DNA of 64,000 nt from Micromussa lordhowensis (taxonomy: Eukaryota; Cnidaria; Anthozoa; Scleractinia; Lobophylliidae): the NCBI GenBank assembly GCA_964020085.1, contig OZ026600.1, forward strand, positions 11,133,348-11,197,347, read 5' to 3'. The notes under the pieces are model-generated. The model was not told the origin of the DNA. It did not search any database and was given only the letters and a program-made list of their open reading frames with translations. Of the stretch, positions 1-11,011 are shown piece after piece (the first letter of the stretch is position 1; every line of letters starts with the position of its first letter). Made by a program: the position numbers and the translations under genes.

Positions 1-160
1 GTCACACTATGCTAACCAGCCCGATTGCTAATAAGCCGAGCTTGGCGCGTGTCGCAACTTTGCAAACTAATGGCACCAAAGCACTCCCGGGGTCGGTCCG
101 AGTCCACATGCAAAGTTTCGGAGCTGCGCAAAATATCACACTATGCTAACCAGCCCGATT

Positions 161-170
161 GCTAATTAGC
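161..170. other. 10-bp palindrome GCTAATTAGC in the short linker (example)
   Basis: This is a perfect inverted repeat spanning the short-linker/monomer junction. It recurs in most S units, the variants being gctagttagc, gctaataagc and gctacttagc. In L units the same position is taken by GC-rich palindromes. It contains a TAATTA core of the type bound by homeodomains, but nothing here shows protein binding. Confidence 0.6.
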
Positions 171-463
171 CGAGCTTGGCGCGCGTTGCAACTTTGCAAA
201 CTAATGGCACCAAAGCACTCCCAGGGTCGGTCCGGGTCCATATGCAAAGTTTCGGAGCTGCGCAAAATGTCACACTATGCCAACCGGCCCGGCAGATGCC
301 CGGGTGCAGCCGGCTGGCTGCCTTGTTAGCAGAGCTTGGCATGCGTCGCAACTTTGCAAACTAATGGCACCAAAGCAGTCCCGGGGTCTGTCCAAGTCCA
401 CATGCAAAGTTTCGGAGCTGCGCAAAATATCACACTATGCTAACCAGCCCGATTGCTAATTAG

Positions 464-538
464 CCGAGCTTGGCGCGCGTTGCAACTTTGCAAACTAATG
501 GCACCAAAGAGACTCCCGGGGTCGGTCCGAGTCCACAT
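464..538 (+). promoter_or_regulatory. tRNA-like A-box and near B-box in the monomer (example)
   Basis: The monomer boundary sequence TAGCCGAGCTTGG (here 461-473) fits the tRNA D-arm/A-box pattern TRGCNNARYNNGG at every fixed position. About 62 bp downstream (start to start), GGTCCGAGTCC fits the T-arm/B-box pattern GGTTCGANNCC with one mismatch. The arrangement repeats in most monomers; those reading GGTCCGGGTCC have a second mismatch. Order and spacing are compatible with a type 2 RNA polymerase III promoter. Transcription is not shown by the sequence, and a GC-rich repeat can match by chance. Confidence 0.3.
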
Positions 539-1506
539 GCAAAGTTTCGGAGCCGCGAGAAATGTCACACTATGCCAATTAGCCCGGCAGATGCCCGGGT
601 GTGGCCGGCGGGCTGCCTTGTTAGCCGAGCTTGGCGTGCGTCGCAACTTTGCAAACTAATGGCACCAAAGCACTCCTGGGGTCGGTCCGGGTCCACATGC
701 AAAGTTTCGGAGCTGCGCAAAATGTCACACTATGCTAACCAGTCGGATTGCTAGTTAGCCGAGCTTGGCGCGCGTCGCAACTTTGCAAACTAATGGCACC
801 AAAGCACTCCCGGGGTCGGTCCAAGTCCACATGCAAAGTTTTGGACCTGCGCAAAATGTCACACTATGCTAACCAGCCCGGCAGTTCCCCGGGTGTGGCC
901 GGCTGGCTGGCTAGTTAGCCGAGCTTGGCGCGCGTTGCAACTTTGCAAACTAATGGCACCAAAGCACTCCCGGGGTCGGTCCGGGTCCACATGCAAAGTT
1001 TCGGAGCTGCGCAATATGTCACACTATTCTTAGAAGCCTGATTGCTAATTAGCCGAGCTTGGCGCTCGTCGCAATTTTGCAAACTAATGGCACCAAAGCA
1101 CTCCCGGGGTCGGTCCAAGTCCACATGCAAAGTTTCGGAGCTGCGCAAAAGGTCACACTATGCTAACCAGCCCGGCAGATCCCCGGGTGCGGCCGGCTGG
1201 CTGCCTCGTTAGCCGAGCTTGGCGCGCGTCTCAACTTTGCAAACTAATGGCACCAAAGCACTCCCGGGGTCGGTCCGGGTCCACATGCAAAGTTTTGGAG
1301 CTGCGCAAAATGTCACACTATGCTAACCAGCCTGATTGCTAATTAGCCGACCTTGGCGTGCGTCGCAACTTTTCAAACTTATGGCACCAAAGCACTCCCA
1401 AGGTCGGTCCGAGTCCACATGCAAAGTTTCGGAGCTGAGCAAAATGTCACACTACGCTAACCAGCCCGGCACATGCCTGGGTGCGGCCGGCTGGCTGCCT
1501 CGTTAG

Positions 1507-2997
1507 CCGAGCTTGGCGCGCGTCGCAAGTTTGCAAACTAATGGCACCAAAGCACTCCCGGGGTTGGTCCGAGTCCACATGCAAAGTTTGGGAGCTGCGC
1601 AAAATGTCACACTATTCTAACCAGCCCGGTAGATGCCCGGGTGCGGCCGGCTGGTTGCCTCGTTAGCCGAGCTTGGCGCACGTCGCAACTTTGGAAACTA
1701 ATGCCACCAAAGCAATCCTGGGGTCGGTCCAGGTCTACATGCAAAGTTTCGGAGCTGCGCAAAATGTCACACTATGCTAACCAGCCCGATTGCTAATTAG
1801 CCGACCTTCGCGCGCGTCGCAACTTTTCAAACTTATGGCACCAAAGCACTCCCAAGGTCGGTCCGAGTCCACATGCAAAGTTTCGGAGCTGCGCAAAATG
1901 TCACACTATGCTAACCAGCCCGGCAGATGCCTGGGTGTGGCCGGCTGGCTGCCTCGTTAGCCGAGCTTGGCGCGCGTCGCAAGTTTGCAAACTAATGGCA
2001 CCAAAGCACTCCCGGGGTTGGTCCGAGTCCACATGCAAAGTTTGGGAGCTGCGCAAAATGTCACACTATTCTAACCAGCCCGGTAGATGCCCGGATGCTG
2101 CCGGCTGGTTGCCTCGTTGGCCAGGCTTGGCGCACGTCGCAACTTTGCAAACTAATGCCACCAAAGCAATACTGGGGTCGGTCCGGGTCCACATGCAAAG
2201 TTTCGGAGCTGCGCAAAATGTCACACTATGCTAACCAGCCCGATTGCCGATTGCTTGGCGCACGTCGCAACTTTGCAAACTAATGGCACCAAAGCACTCC
2301 CGGGGTCGGTCCGAGTCCACATGCAAAGTTTCGAAGCTGCGCAAACTGTCACACTATGCTAACCAGCCCGGCAGATCCCCGGGTGCGGCCGGCTGGCTGC
2401 CTCGTTAGCCGAGCTTGGCGCGCGTCGCAACTTTGCAAACTTATGGCACCACAGCACTCCCGGGGTCGGTCCGAGTCCAATATGCAAAGTTTCGGAGCTG
2501 CGCAAAATGTCACACTGTGCTAACCAGGCCGGCAGATCCCCAGGTGTGGCCGGCTGGCTGCCTCGTTAGTCGAGCTTTGCGCGCATCGCAACTATGCAAA
2601 GTAATGGCACCAAAGCACTCCCTGGGTCGGTCCAGGTCCACATGGAAAGTTTCGGAGCTGCGCAATATGTCAGACTATGCTAACCAGCCGGATTGCTAAT
2701 TAGCCGAGCTTGGCGCGCGTCGCAACTTTGCAAACTAGTGGCACCAAAGCACTCCCGGGGTCGGTCCGGGTCCACATGCAAAGTTTCGGAGCTGCGCAAC
2801 ATGTCACACTATGCCAACCAGCCCGGCAGATGCCCGGGTGCAGCCGGCTGGCTGCCTTGTTAGCCGAGCTTGGCGCGCGTCGCAACTTTGCAAACTAATG
2901 GCATCAAAGCACTCCCGGGGTCGGTCCAGGTCCACATGCAAAGTTTCAGAGCTGCGCAATATGTTACACTATGCTAGCCAGCCCGATTGCTAATTAG
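1507..2997 (+). repeat. Diverged HOR-like segment, matches HOR positions 8-16 then 19
   Basis: 1667-2248 aligns with 12054-12635 at a constant 10,387-bp offset, including the attctaacc and cggtagatg variants and the 128-bp unit. 2249-2703 then follows the fuller order seen at 33873-34326 and 38573-39026, with the extra long unit kept. The monomer at 2864-2997 switches from the 13091-type to the 13546-type, so two or more monomers present in later copies are missing at the join. Confidence 0.75.
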
Positions 2998-5030
2998 TCG
3001 AGCTTGTCGCGTGTCGCAACTTCGCAAACTAGTGGCAGCAAAGCACTCCCGGGGTCGGTCCGGGTCCACATGCAAAGTTTCGGAGCTGCGCAATATGTCA
3101 CACTATCCTAAGAAGCCCGATTGCTAATTAGCCGAGCTTGGCGCGCGTCGCAATTTTGCAAACTAATGGCACCAAAGCACTCCCGGGGTCGGTCCAAGTC
3201 CACATGCAAAGTTTCGGAGCTGCGCAAAAGGTCACACTATGCTAACCAGCCCGGCCCATCCCCGGGTGCGGCCGGCTGGCTGCCTTGTTAGCCGAGCTTG
3301 GTGCGCGTCGCAACTTTGCAAACTAATGGCACCAAAGTACTCCCGGGGTCGGTCCGGGTCCACATGCAAAGTTTCGGAGCTGCGCAAAATGTCACACTAT
3401 ACTAACCAGCCCGATTGCTAATAAGCCGAGCTTGCCGCGTGTCGCAACTTTGCAAACTAATGGCACCAAAGCACTCCCGGGGTCGGTCAGAGTCCACATG
3501 CAAAGTTTCGGAGCTGTGCAAAATATCACACTATGCTAACCAGCCCGATTGCTAATTAGCCGAGCTTGGCGCGCGTTGCAACTTTGCAAACTAATGGCAC
3601 CAAAGCACTCCCGGGGTCGGTCCGGGTCCACATGCAAAGTTTCGAAGCTGCTCAAAATGTCACACTATGCCAACCAGCCCGGCAGATGCCCGGGTGCAGC
3701 CGGCTGGCTGCCTTGTTAGCCGAGCTTGGCGCGCGTCGCAACTTTGCAAACTTATGGCACCAAAGCACTCCCGGGGTCGGTCCGAGTCCACATGCAAAGT
3801 TTCGGAGCTGTGCAAAATATCACACTATGCTAACCAGCCCGATTGCTAATTAGCCGAGCTTGGCGCGCGTTGCAACTTTGCAAACTAATGGCACCGAAGC
3901 ACTCCCGGGGTCGGTCCGGGTCCACATGCAAAGTTTCGGAGCTGCGCAAAATGTCACACTATGCCAACCAGCCCGGCAGATGCCCGGGTGCAGCCGGCTG
4001 GCTGCCTTGTTAGCCGAGCTTGGCGCGCGTCGCAACTTTGCAAACTAATGGCACCAAAGCACTCCCGGGGTCGGTCCGGGTCCACATGCAAAGTTTCGGA
4101 GCGGCGCAAAATGTCACACTATGTTAACCAGCCCGATTGCTAATTAGCCGAGCTTGGCGCGTGTCGCAACTTTTCAAACTAATGGCACCAAAGCACTCCT
4201 GGGGTCGGTCCGAGTCCACATGCAAAGTTTTGGAGCTGCGCAAAAGGTCACACTATGCTAACCAGCCCGGCAGATGCCCGGGTGCGGCCGGCTGGCTGCC
4301 TCGTTAGCCGAGCTTGGTGCGAGTCGCAACTTTGCAAACTAATCGCACCAAAGCACTCCCGGGGTCGGTCCGGTTCCACATGCAAAGTTTCGGAGCTGCG
4401 CAAAATGTCACACTATGCTAACCAGTCGGATTGCTAGTTAGCCGAGGTTGGCTCGCGTCGCAACTTTTCAAACTAATGGCACCAAAGCACTCCCGGGGTC
4501 GGTCCGGGTCCACATGCAAAGTTTCAGAGCTGCGCAAATTGTGACACTATGCTAACCAGCCCGATTGCTAATTAGCCGAGCTTGGCGCGCATCGCAACTT
4601 TGCAAACTAATGGCACCAAAGCACTCCCAGGGTCGGTCCGAGTCCACATGCAAAGTTTCGAAGCTGCGCAAACTGTCACACTATGCTAACCAGCCCGGCA
4701 GATCCCCGGGTGCGGCCGGCTGGCTGCCTCGTTAGCCGAGCTTGGCGCGCCTTGCAACTTTGCAAACTAATGGCACCAAAGCACTCCCGGGGTCGGTCCG
4801 AGTCCAATATGCAAAGTTTCGGAGCTGCGCAAAATGTCACACTGTGCTAACCAGGGCGGCAGATCCCCAGGTGTGGCTGGCTGGCTGCCTCGTTAGTCGA
4901 GCTTTGCGTGCATTGCAACTTTGCAAAGTAATGGCACCAAAGCACTCCCGGGGTCGGTCCAGGTCCACATGCAAGGTTTCGGAGCTCCGCAAAATGTCAC
5001 ACTATGCTAAGAAGCCCGATTGCTAATAAG
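2998..5030 (+). repeat. Diverged HOR-like segment, matches HOR positions 20-31
   Basis: 2998-3853 aligns with 13680-14535 at a 10,682-bp offset. One short monomer is then missing at 3854. 4014-4441 matches 14830-15271 without the 14-bp duplication. The monomers at 4442-4735 are extra relative to the later HOR copies. The segment ends in the 'ccaatatg' pair that precedes a gamma block here and at 41381 and 59091. Confidence 0.75.
4736..5030 (+). repeat. Marker monomer pair: 161-bp 'ccaatatg' unit plus 'tcgagcttt' unit
   Basis: The first unit (4736-4896) has one extra base, reading gtccaatatgc instead of gtccacatgc, and ends in the linker gatccccaggtgtggc. The next (4897-5030) begins tcgagctttgcg and reads actttgcaaagt, a perfect 12-bp palindrome at 4918-4929 where most monomers read actttgcaaact. 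The pair recurs as a unit two or three times per higher-order repeat, for example at 13385-13679, 15138-15432, 17492-17786, 31686-31980 and 36386-36680. One copy of the pair uses actatgcaaagt instead. Confidence 0.88.
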
Positions 5031-6632
5031 CCGAGCTTGGCGGGCGTCGCAACTTTGCAAACTAATGGCACCAAAGCACTCCCGGGGTCGGTCCGAGCCC
5101 ACATGCAAAGTTTCGGAGCTGCGCAAAATGTCACACTATGCTAACCAGCCCGATTGCTAATTAGCCGAGCTTGGCGCGTGTCGCAACTTTGCAAACTAAT
5201 GGCACCAAAGCACTCCCGGGGTCGGTCCGGGTCCACATGCAAAGTTTTGGAGCTGCACAAAATGTCACACTATGCTAACTAGCCCGATTGCTAATTAGCC
5301 GAGCTTGGCGCGCGTCGCAACTTTGCAAACTAATGGCACCAAAGCACTCCCGGGGTCGGTCCGAGTCCACATAAAAAGTTTCGGAGCAGCGAAAAATGTC
5401 ACACTGTGCCAACCAGCCCGGCAGATGCCCGGGTGTAGCCGGCTGGCTGCCTCGTTAGCCGAGCTTGGCGCGCGTCGCAACTTTGCAAACAAATGGGACC
5501 AAAGCACTCCCGGGGTCGGTCCGGGTCCACATGCAAAGTTTCGGAGCTGCGCAAAATGTCACACTATGCTAACCAGTCGGATTGCTAGTTAGCCGAGCTT
5601 GGCGCGCGTCGCAACTTTTCAAACTAATGGCACCAAATCACTCCCGGGGTTGGTCCGAGTCCACATGCAAAGTTTCGGAGCTGCACAAAATGTCACACTC
5701 TGCTAACCAGTCGGATTGCTAGTTAGCCGAGCTTGGCGTGCGTCGCAACTTTTCAAACTAATGGCACCAAATCACTCCCGGGGTTGGTCCGAGTCCACAT
5801 GCAAAGTATCTGAGCTGTGCAAAATGTCACACTCTGCTAACCAGCCCGATTGCTAATTAGCCGAGCTTGGCGCGCGTCGAAAATTTGCAAACTAATGGCA
5901 CAAAAGCACTCCCGTGGTTGGTCCGAGTCCACATGCAAAGTTTCGGAGCTGCGCAAAATGTCACACTATGCTAACCAGCCCGGCAGATCCCCGGGTGCGG
6001 CCGGCTGGTTGCCTTGTTAGCCGAGCTTGGCGCGCGTCGCAACTTTGCAAACTAATGGCACCAAAGCACTCCCGGGGTCGGTCCTGGTCCACATGCAAAG
6101 TTTTGGAGCTGCACAAAATGTCACACTATGCTAACTAGCCCGATTGCTAATTAGCCGAGCTTGGCGCGCGTCGCAACTTTGCAAACTAATGGCACCAGAG
6201 CACTCCCGGGGTCGGTCCGAGTCCACATGCAAAGTTTCGAAGCTGCGCAAACTGTCACACTATGCTAACCAGCCCGGCAGATCCCCGGGTGCGGCCGGCT
6301 GGCTGCTTCATTAGCCGAGCTTGGCGCCTTCCAACTTTGCAAACTAATGGCACCAAAGCACTCCCGGGGTCGGTCCGAGTCCACATGCAAAGTTTCGGAG
6401 CAGCAAAAAATGTCACACTGTGCCAACCAGCCCGGCAGATGCCCTGGTGCAGCCGCCTGGCTGCCTCGTTTGCCGAGCTTGGCGCACGTCGCAACTTTGC
6501 AAACTAATGGCACCAAAGCACTCCCGTGGTTGGTCCGAGTCCATATGCAAAGTTTCGGAGCTGCGCAAAATGTCACACTATGCTAGCCAGCCCGGCAGAT
6601 CCCCGGGTGCGGCCGGCTGGCTGCCTCGTTAG
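5031..6632 (+). repeat. Gamma block, copy 1
   Basis: The block starts after ctaagaagcccgattgctaataag. 5031-6020 aligns with 41515-42504 (offset 36,484) and with 59225-60214 (offset 54,194). Private markers include cacataaaaagtttcgg near 5370, the variant aaacaaatgggacc near 5490, and a run of short units with tcggattgctag linkers. Copy 1 keeps an extra S unit (6021-6154) that the other two copies lack. After the gcgccttcc variant at 6315 it switches to HOR position-7/8-like units. Confidence 0.85.
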
Positions 6633-7420
6633 CCGAGCTTGGCGCGCGTCACAACTTTGCAAACTAATGGCACCAAAGCACTCCCGGGGTCGGTCCGGGT
6701 CCACAAGCAAAGTTTCGGAGCTCTCCAAAATGTCACACTATGCTAACCAGCCCAATTGCTAATTAGCTGACCTTGGCACGCGTCGCAACTTTGCAAACTA
6801 AGTGCACCAAACCCAACCCGGGTTCGGTCCGAGTTCACATGCAAAGTTTCCGAGCTGCGAAAATGTCACACTATGCTAACCAGCCCGGCAGGTCCCCGGG
6901 TGCGGCCGGCTGGCTGCCTCGTTAGCCGAGCTTGGCACGCCTCGCAACTTTGCAAACTAATGGCACCAAAGCACTCCCGGGGTCGGTCCGGGTCCACATG
7001 CAAAGTTTCGGAGCTGCGCAAAATGTCACACTATGCTAACCAGTCGGATTGCTAATTAGCCGAGCTTGGCGCGCGTCGCATCTTTGCAAACTAATGGCAC
7101 CAAAGCACTCCCGGGGTTGGTCCAAGTCCACATGCGAAGTTTTGGAGCTCCGCAAAATGTCACACAATGCTAACTAGCCCGGCAGATCCCTGGGTGCGGC
7201 TGGCTGGCTGCCTCGTTATCCGAGCTTGGCGCGCGTCGCAACTTTCCAAACTAATGGCACCAAAGAACTCCCGGGGTTGGTCCGAGTCCACATGCAAAGT
7301 TCCGGAGCTGCGCAAAATGTCACACTATGCTAAGTAGCCCGATTGCTAATTAGCCGAGCTTGGCGCGCGTCGCATCTTTGCAAACTAATGGCACCAAAGC
7401 ACTCCCGGGGTTGGTCCGAG
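6633..7420 (+). repeat. Delta block, copy 1
   Basis: Aligns with 43814-44601 at a constant 37,181-bp offset. Private markers are ccacaagcaaagtttcggagctctcc, the short linker cccaattgctaattagctgacc, the variant aagtgcaccaaacccaaccc, and a 159-bp long unit that lacks one base in cctgcgaaaatg-type sequence (6767-6925). The block is made of S and L units in the same orientation as the rest of the array. Confidence 0.83.
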
Positions 7421-8740
7421 TCCACATGCAAAGTTTCGGAGCTGCGCAAAATGTCACACTCTGCTAACCAGCCCGATTGCTAATTAGCCGAGCTTGGCGC
7501 GCGTCGAAACTTTGCAAACTAATGGCACCAAAGCACTCCCGTGGTTGGTCCGAGTCCACATGCAAAGTTTCGGAGCTGCGCAAAAGGTCACACTATGCTA
7601 GCCAGCCCGGCAGATCCCCGGGTGCGGCCGGCTGGCTGCCTCGTTAGCCGAGCTTGGCGCGCGTCGCAACTTTGCAAACTAATGGCACCAAAGCACTCCT
7701 GGGGTCGGTCAGGGTCCACAAGCAAAGTTTCGGAGCTCTCCAAAAGGTCACACTATGCTAACCAGCCCAATTGCTAATTAGCTGACCTTGGCGCGCGTCG
7801 CAACTTTGCAAACTAAGTGCACCAAACCCCTCCCGGGTTCGGTCCGAGTTCACATGCAAAGTTTCGGACCTGCGAAAATGTCACACTATGCTAACCAGCC
7901 CGGCAGGTCCCTGGGTGTCGCCGGCTGGCTGCCTCGTTAGCCGAGCTTGGCACGCATCGCAACTTTGCAAACTAATGGCACCAAAGCACTCCCGGGGTCT
8001 GTCCGGGTCCACATGCAAAGTTTCGGAGCTGCGCAAAATGTCACACTATGCTATCCAGTCGGATTGCTAGTTAGCCGAGCTTGGCTCGCGTCGCAACTTT
8101 TCAAACTAATGGCACCAAAGCACTCCCGGGGTGGGTCCGAGTCCACATGCAAAGTTTCGGAACTGCGAAAAATGTCACACTATGCTAACCAGCCCAGCAG
8201 ATTCCCGGGTGTGGCCGGCTGGCTGCCTCATTAGCCGAGCTTGGCTCGCGTCGCAACTTTGCAAACTAATGGCACCAAAGCACTCCCGGGGTCAGTTCGG
8301 GTCCACATGCAAAGTTTCGGAGCTGCGCAAATTGTGACACTATGCTAACCAGCCCGATTGCTAATTAGCCGAGCTTGGCGCGCATCGCAACTTTGCAAAC
8401 TAATGGCACCAAAGCACTCCCGGGGTCTATCCGAGTCCACATGCAAAGTTTCGAAGCTGCGCAAACTGTCACACTATGCTAACCAGCCCGGCAGATCCCC
8501 GGGTGCGGCCGGCTGGCTGCCTCATTAGCCGAGCTTGGCGCCTTGCAACTTTGCAAACTAATGGCACCAAAGCACTCCCGGTGTTGGTCCGAGTTCAATA
8601 TGCAAAGTTTCGGAGCTGCGCAAAATGTCACACTGTGCTAACCAGTCCGGCAGATCCCCAGGTGTGGCCGGCTGGCTGCCTCGTTAGTCGAGCTTTGCGC
8701 GCATCGCAACTTTGCAAAGTAATGGCACCAAAGCACTCCC
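7405..8740 (+). repeat. Beta block, copy 1a
   Basis: Repeated at 9461-10796 with a constant 2,056-bp offset. Monomer starts 7488, 7648, 7782, 7941, 8075, 8235, 8369, 8529 and 8688 map one for one. Markers are cactcccgtggttggtccgag, the tcggagctctccaaaagg unit, the ggtccctgggtgtcgcc long linker, ggggtgggtccgag, and the unit starting cttggcgccttgc. Divergence from the second copy begins at cactcccaaggccgg near 8741. Confidence 0.88.
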
Positions 8741-9460
8741 AAGGCCGGTCCGGGTGCATATGCAAAGTTTCGGAGCTGCCCAAATTGTGACACTATGCTA
8801 ACCAGCCCGATTGCTAATTAGCCGAGCTTGGCGCACGTCGCAACTTTGCAAACTAATGGCACCAAAGCACTCCCAGGGTCGGTCCGGGTCCACATGCAAA
8901 GCTTTGGAGCTGCACAAAATGTCACACTATGCTAACTAGCCCGATTGCTAATTAGCCGAGCTTGGCGCGCGTCGCAACTTTGCAAACTAATGGCACCAAA
9001 GCATTCCCGGGGTCGGTCCGAGTCCACATGCAAAGTTTCGGAGCAGCGAAAAATGTCACACTGTGCCAACCAGCCCAGCAGATGCCCGGGTGCAGCAGGC
9101 TGCCTGCCTCGTTAGCCGAGCTTGGCGCGCGTCGCAACTTTGCAAACTAATGGCACCAAAGCTCTTTCAGGGTCGGTCCGAGTCCATATGCAAAGTTTCG
9201 GAGCAGCGAAAAATGTCACACTGTGCCAACCAGCCCGGCAGATGCGCGGGTGCAGCCGGCTGGCTGCCTCGTTAGCCGAGCTTGGCGCGCGTCGCAACTT
9301 TGCAAACTAATGGCACCAAAGCACTCCCGGGGTCGGTCCGGGTCCACATGCAAAGTTTCGGAGCTGCGCAAAATGTCACACTATGCTAACCAGTCGGATT
9401 GCTAGTTAGCCGAGCTTGGCGCGCGTCGCAACTTTTCAAACTAATGGCACCAAATCACTC
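8741..9460 (+). repeat. Bridge of diverged HOR-start monomers between the beta copies
   Basis: 8741-9115 aligns with 43439-43813 (offset 34,698) and with 61149-61523, sharing caaggccggtccg and aagctttggagctgc. 8956-9115 and 9116-9275 are consecutive long units with cagcagatgcccg and cggcagatgcgcg linkers. The following short units with tcggattgctag linkers resemble gamma units at 5459-5592. The bridge is therefore itself a mosaic. Confidence 0.7.
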
Positions 9461-11011
9461 CCGGGGTTGGTCCGAGTCCACATGCAAAGTTTCGGAGCTG
9501 CGCAAAATGTCACACTCTGCTAACCAGCCCGATTGCTAATTAGCCGAGCTTGGCGCGCGTCGAAACTTTGCAAACTAATGGCACCAAAGCACTCCCGTGG
9601 TTGGTCTGAGTCCACATGCAAAGTTTCGGAGCTGCGCAAAAGGTCACACTATGCTAGCCAGCCCGGCAGATCCCCGGGTGCGGCCAGCTGGCTGCCTCGT
9701 TAGCCGAGCTTGGCGCGCGTCGCAACTTTGCAAACTAATGGCACCAAAGCACTCCCGGGGTCGGTCAGGGTCCACAAGCAAAGTTTCGGAGCTCTCCAAA
9801 AGGTCACACTATGCTAACCAGCCCAATTGCTAATTAGCTGACCTTGGCGCGCATCGCAACTTTGCAAACTAAGTGCACCAAACCCCTCCCGGGTTCGGTC
9901 CGAGTTCACATGCAAAGTTTCGGACCTGCGAAAATGTCACACTATGCTAACCAGCCCGGCAGGTCCCTGGGTGTCGCCGGCTGGCTGCCTCGTTAGCCGA
10001 GCTTGGCACGCATCGCAACTTTGCAAACTAATGGCACCAAAGCACTCCCGGGGTCGGTCCGGGTCCACATGCAAAGTTTCGGAGCTGCGCAAAATGTCAC
10101 ACTATGCTAACCAGTCGGATTGCTAGTTAGCCGAGCTTGGCTCGCGTCGCAACTTTTCAAACTAATGGCACCAAAGCACTCCCGGGGTGGGTCCGAGTCC
10201 ACATGCAAAGTTTCAGAACTGCGAAAAATGTCACACTATGCTAACCAGCCCAGCAGATTCCCGGGAGCGGGCGGCTGGCTGCCTCATTAGCCGAGCTTGG
10301 CTCGCGTCGCAACTTTGCAAACTAATGGCACCAAAGCACTCCCGGGGTCGGTTCGGGTCCACATGCAAAGTTTCGGAGCTGCGCAAATTGTGACACTATG
10401 CTAACCAGCCCGATTGCTAATTAGCCGAGCTTGGCGCGCATCGCAACTTTGCAAACTAATGGCACCAAAGCACTCCCGGGGTCTATCCGAGTCCACATGC
10501 AAAGTTTCGAAGCTGCGCAAACTGTCACACTATGCTAACCAGCCCGGCAGATCCCCGGGTGCGGCCGGCTGGCTGCCTCATTAGCCGAGCTTGGCGCCTT
10601 GCAACTTTGCAAACTAATGGCACCAAAGCACTCCCGGTGTTGGTCCGAGTCCAATATGCAAAGTTTCGGAGCTGCGCAAAATGTCACACTGTGCTAACCA
10701 GTCCGGCAGATCCCCAGGTGTGGCCGGCTGGCTGCCTCGTTAGTCGAGCTTTGCGCGCATCGCAACTTTGCAAAGTAATGGCACCAAAGCACTCCCGGGG
10801 TCGGTCCGGGTCCACATGCAAAGTTTCGGAGCTGCGCAAAATGTCACACTATGCTAACCAGCCCGATTGCTAATTAGCCGAGCTTGGCGCACGTCGCAAA
10901 TTCGCAAACTAATGGCACCAAAGCACTCCTGGGTTCGGTCCGGGTCCACATGCAAAGTTTCGGAGCTGCGCAAAATGTCACACTATGCTAACTAGCCCGA
11001 TTGCTAATTAG
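9461..11011 (+). repeat. Beta block, copy 1b, leading into the first HOR copy
   Basis: 9653-10877 matches the beta copies at 18030-19254 (offset 8,377) and 48771-49995 (offset 39,118). It ends with the marker monomer at 10878, which reads cgcacgtcgcaaattcgc and precedes HOR position 1 in nearly every copy. At every complete occurrence the beta block is followed directly by a HOR copy lacking one S unit at position 3/4. Confidence 0.87.

Larger units (their letters stand above)
36..1506 (+). repeat. Five strict short-long dimers (294-bp periodicity)
   Basis: Monomer starts at 36, 170, 330, 464, 625, 759, 919, 1053, 1213 and 1347 give perfect S-L alternation five times in a row. One base is gained at 464-624, where aaagagactcc replaces aaagcactcc. 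Elsewhere the S/L order is a complex HOR pattern, and the longest other strict alternation I see is three dimers (7648-8528). This may be a relic of an older simple dimer array; that is inference. Confidence 0.85.

Noticed and set aside
464..624. A genuine tRNA gene
   Set aside because: Only the A-box and B-box patterns fit. The D-stem 3' strand, an anticodon stem, a closing acceptor stem and a terminal T-run at the right place are absent.
5365..5385. TAATTA core in the short linker as a homeodomain regulatory site
   Set aside because: The core is part of a palindrome present in a couple of hundred S units with no gene nearby, so calling it a gene-regulatory element is not supported.
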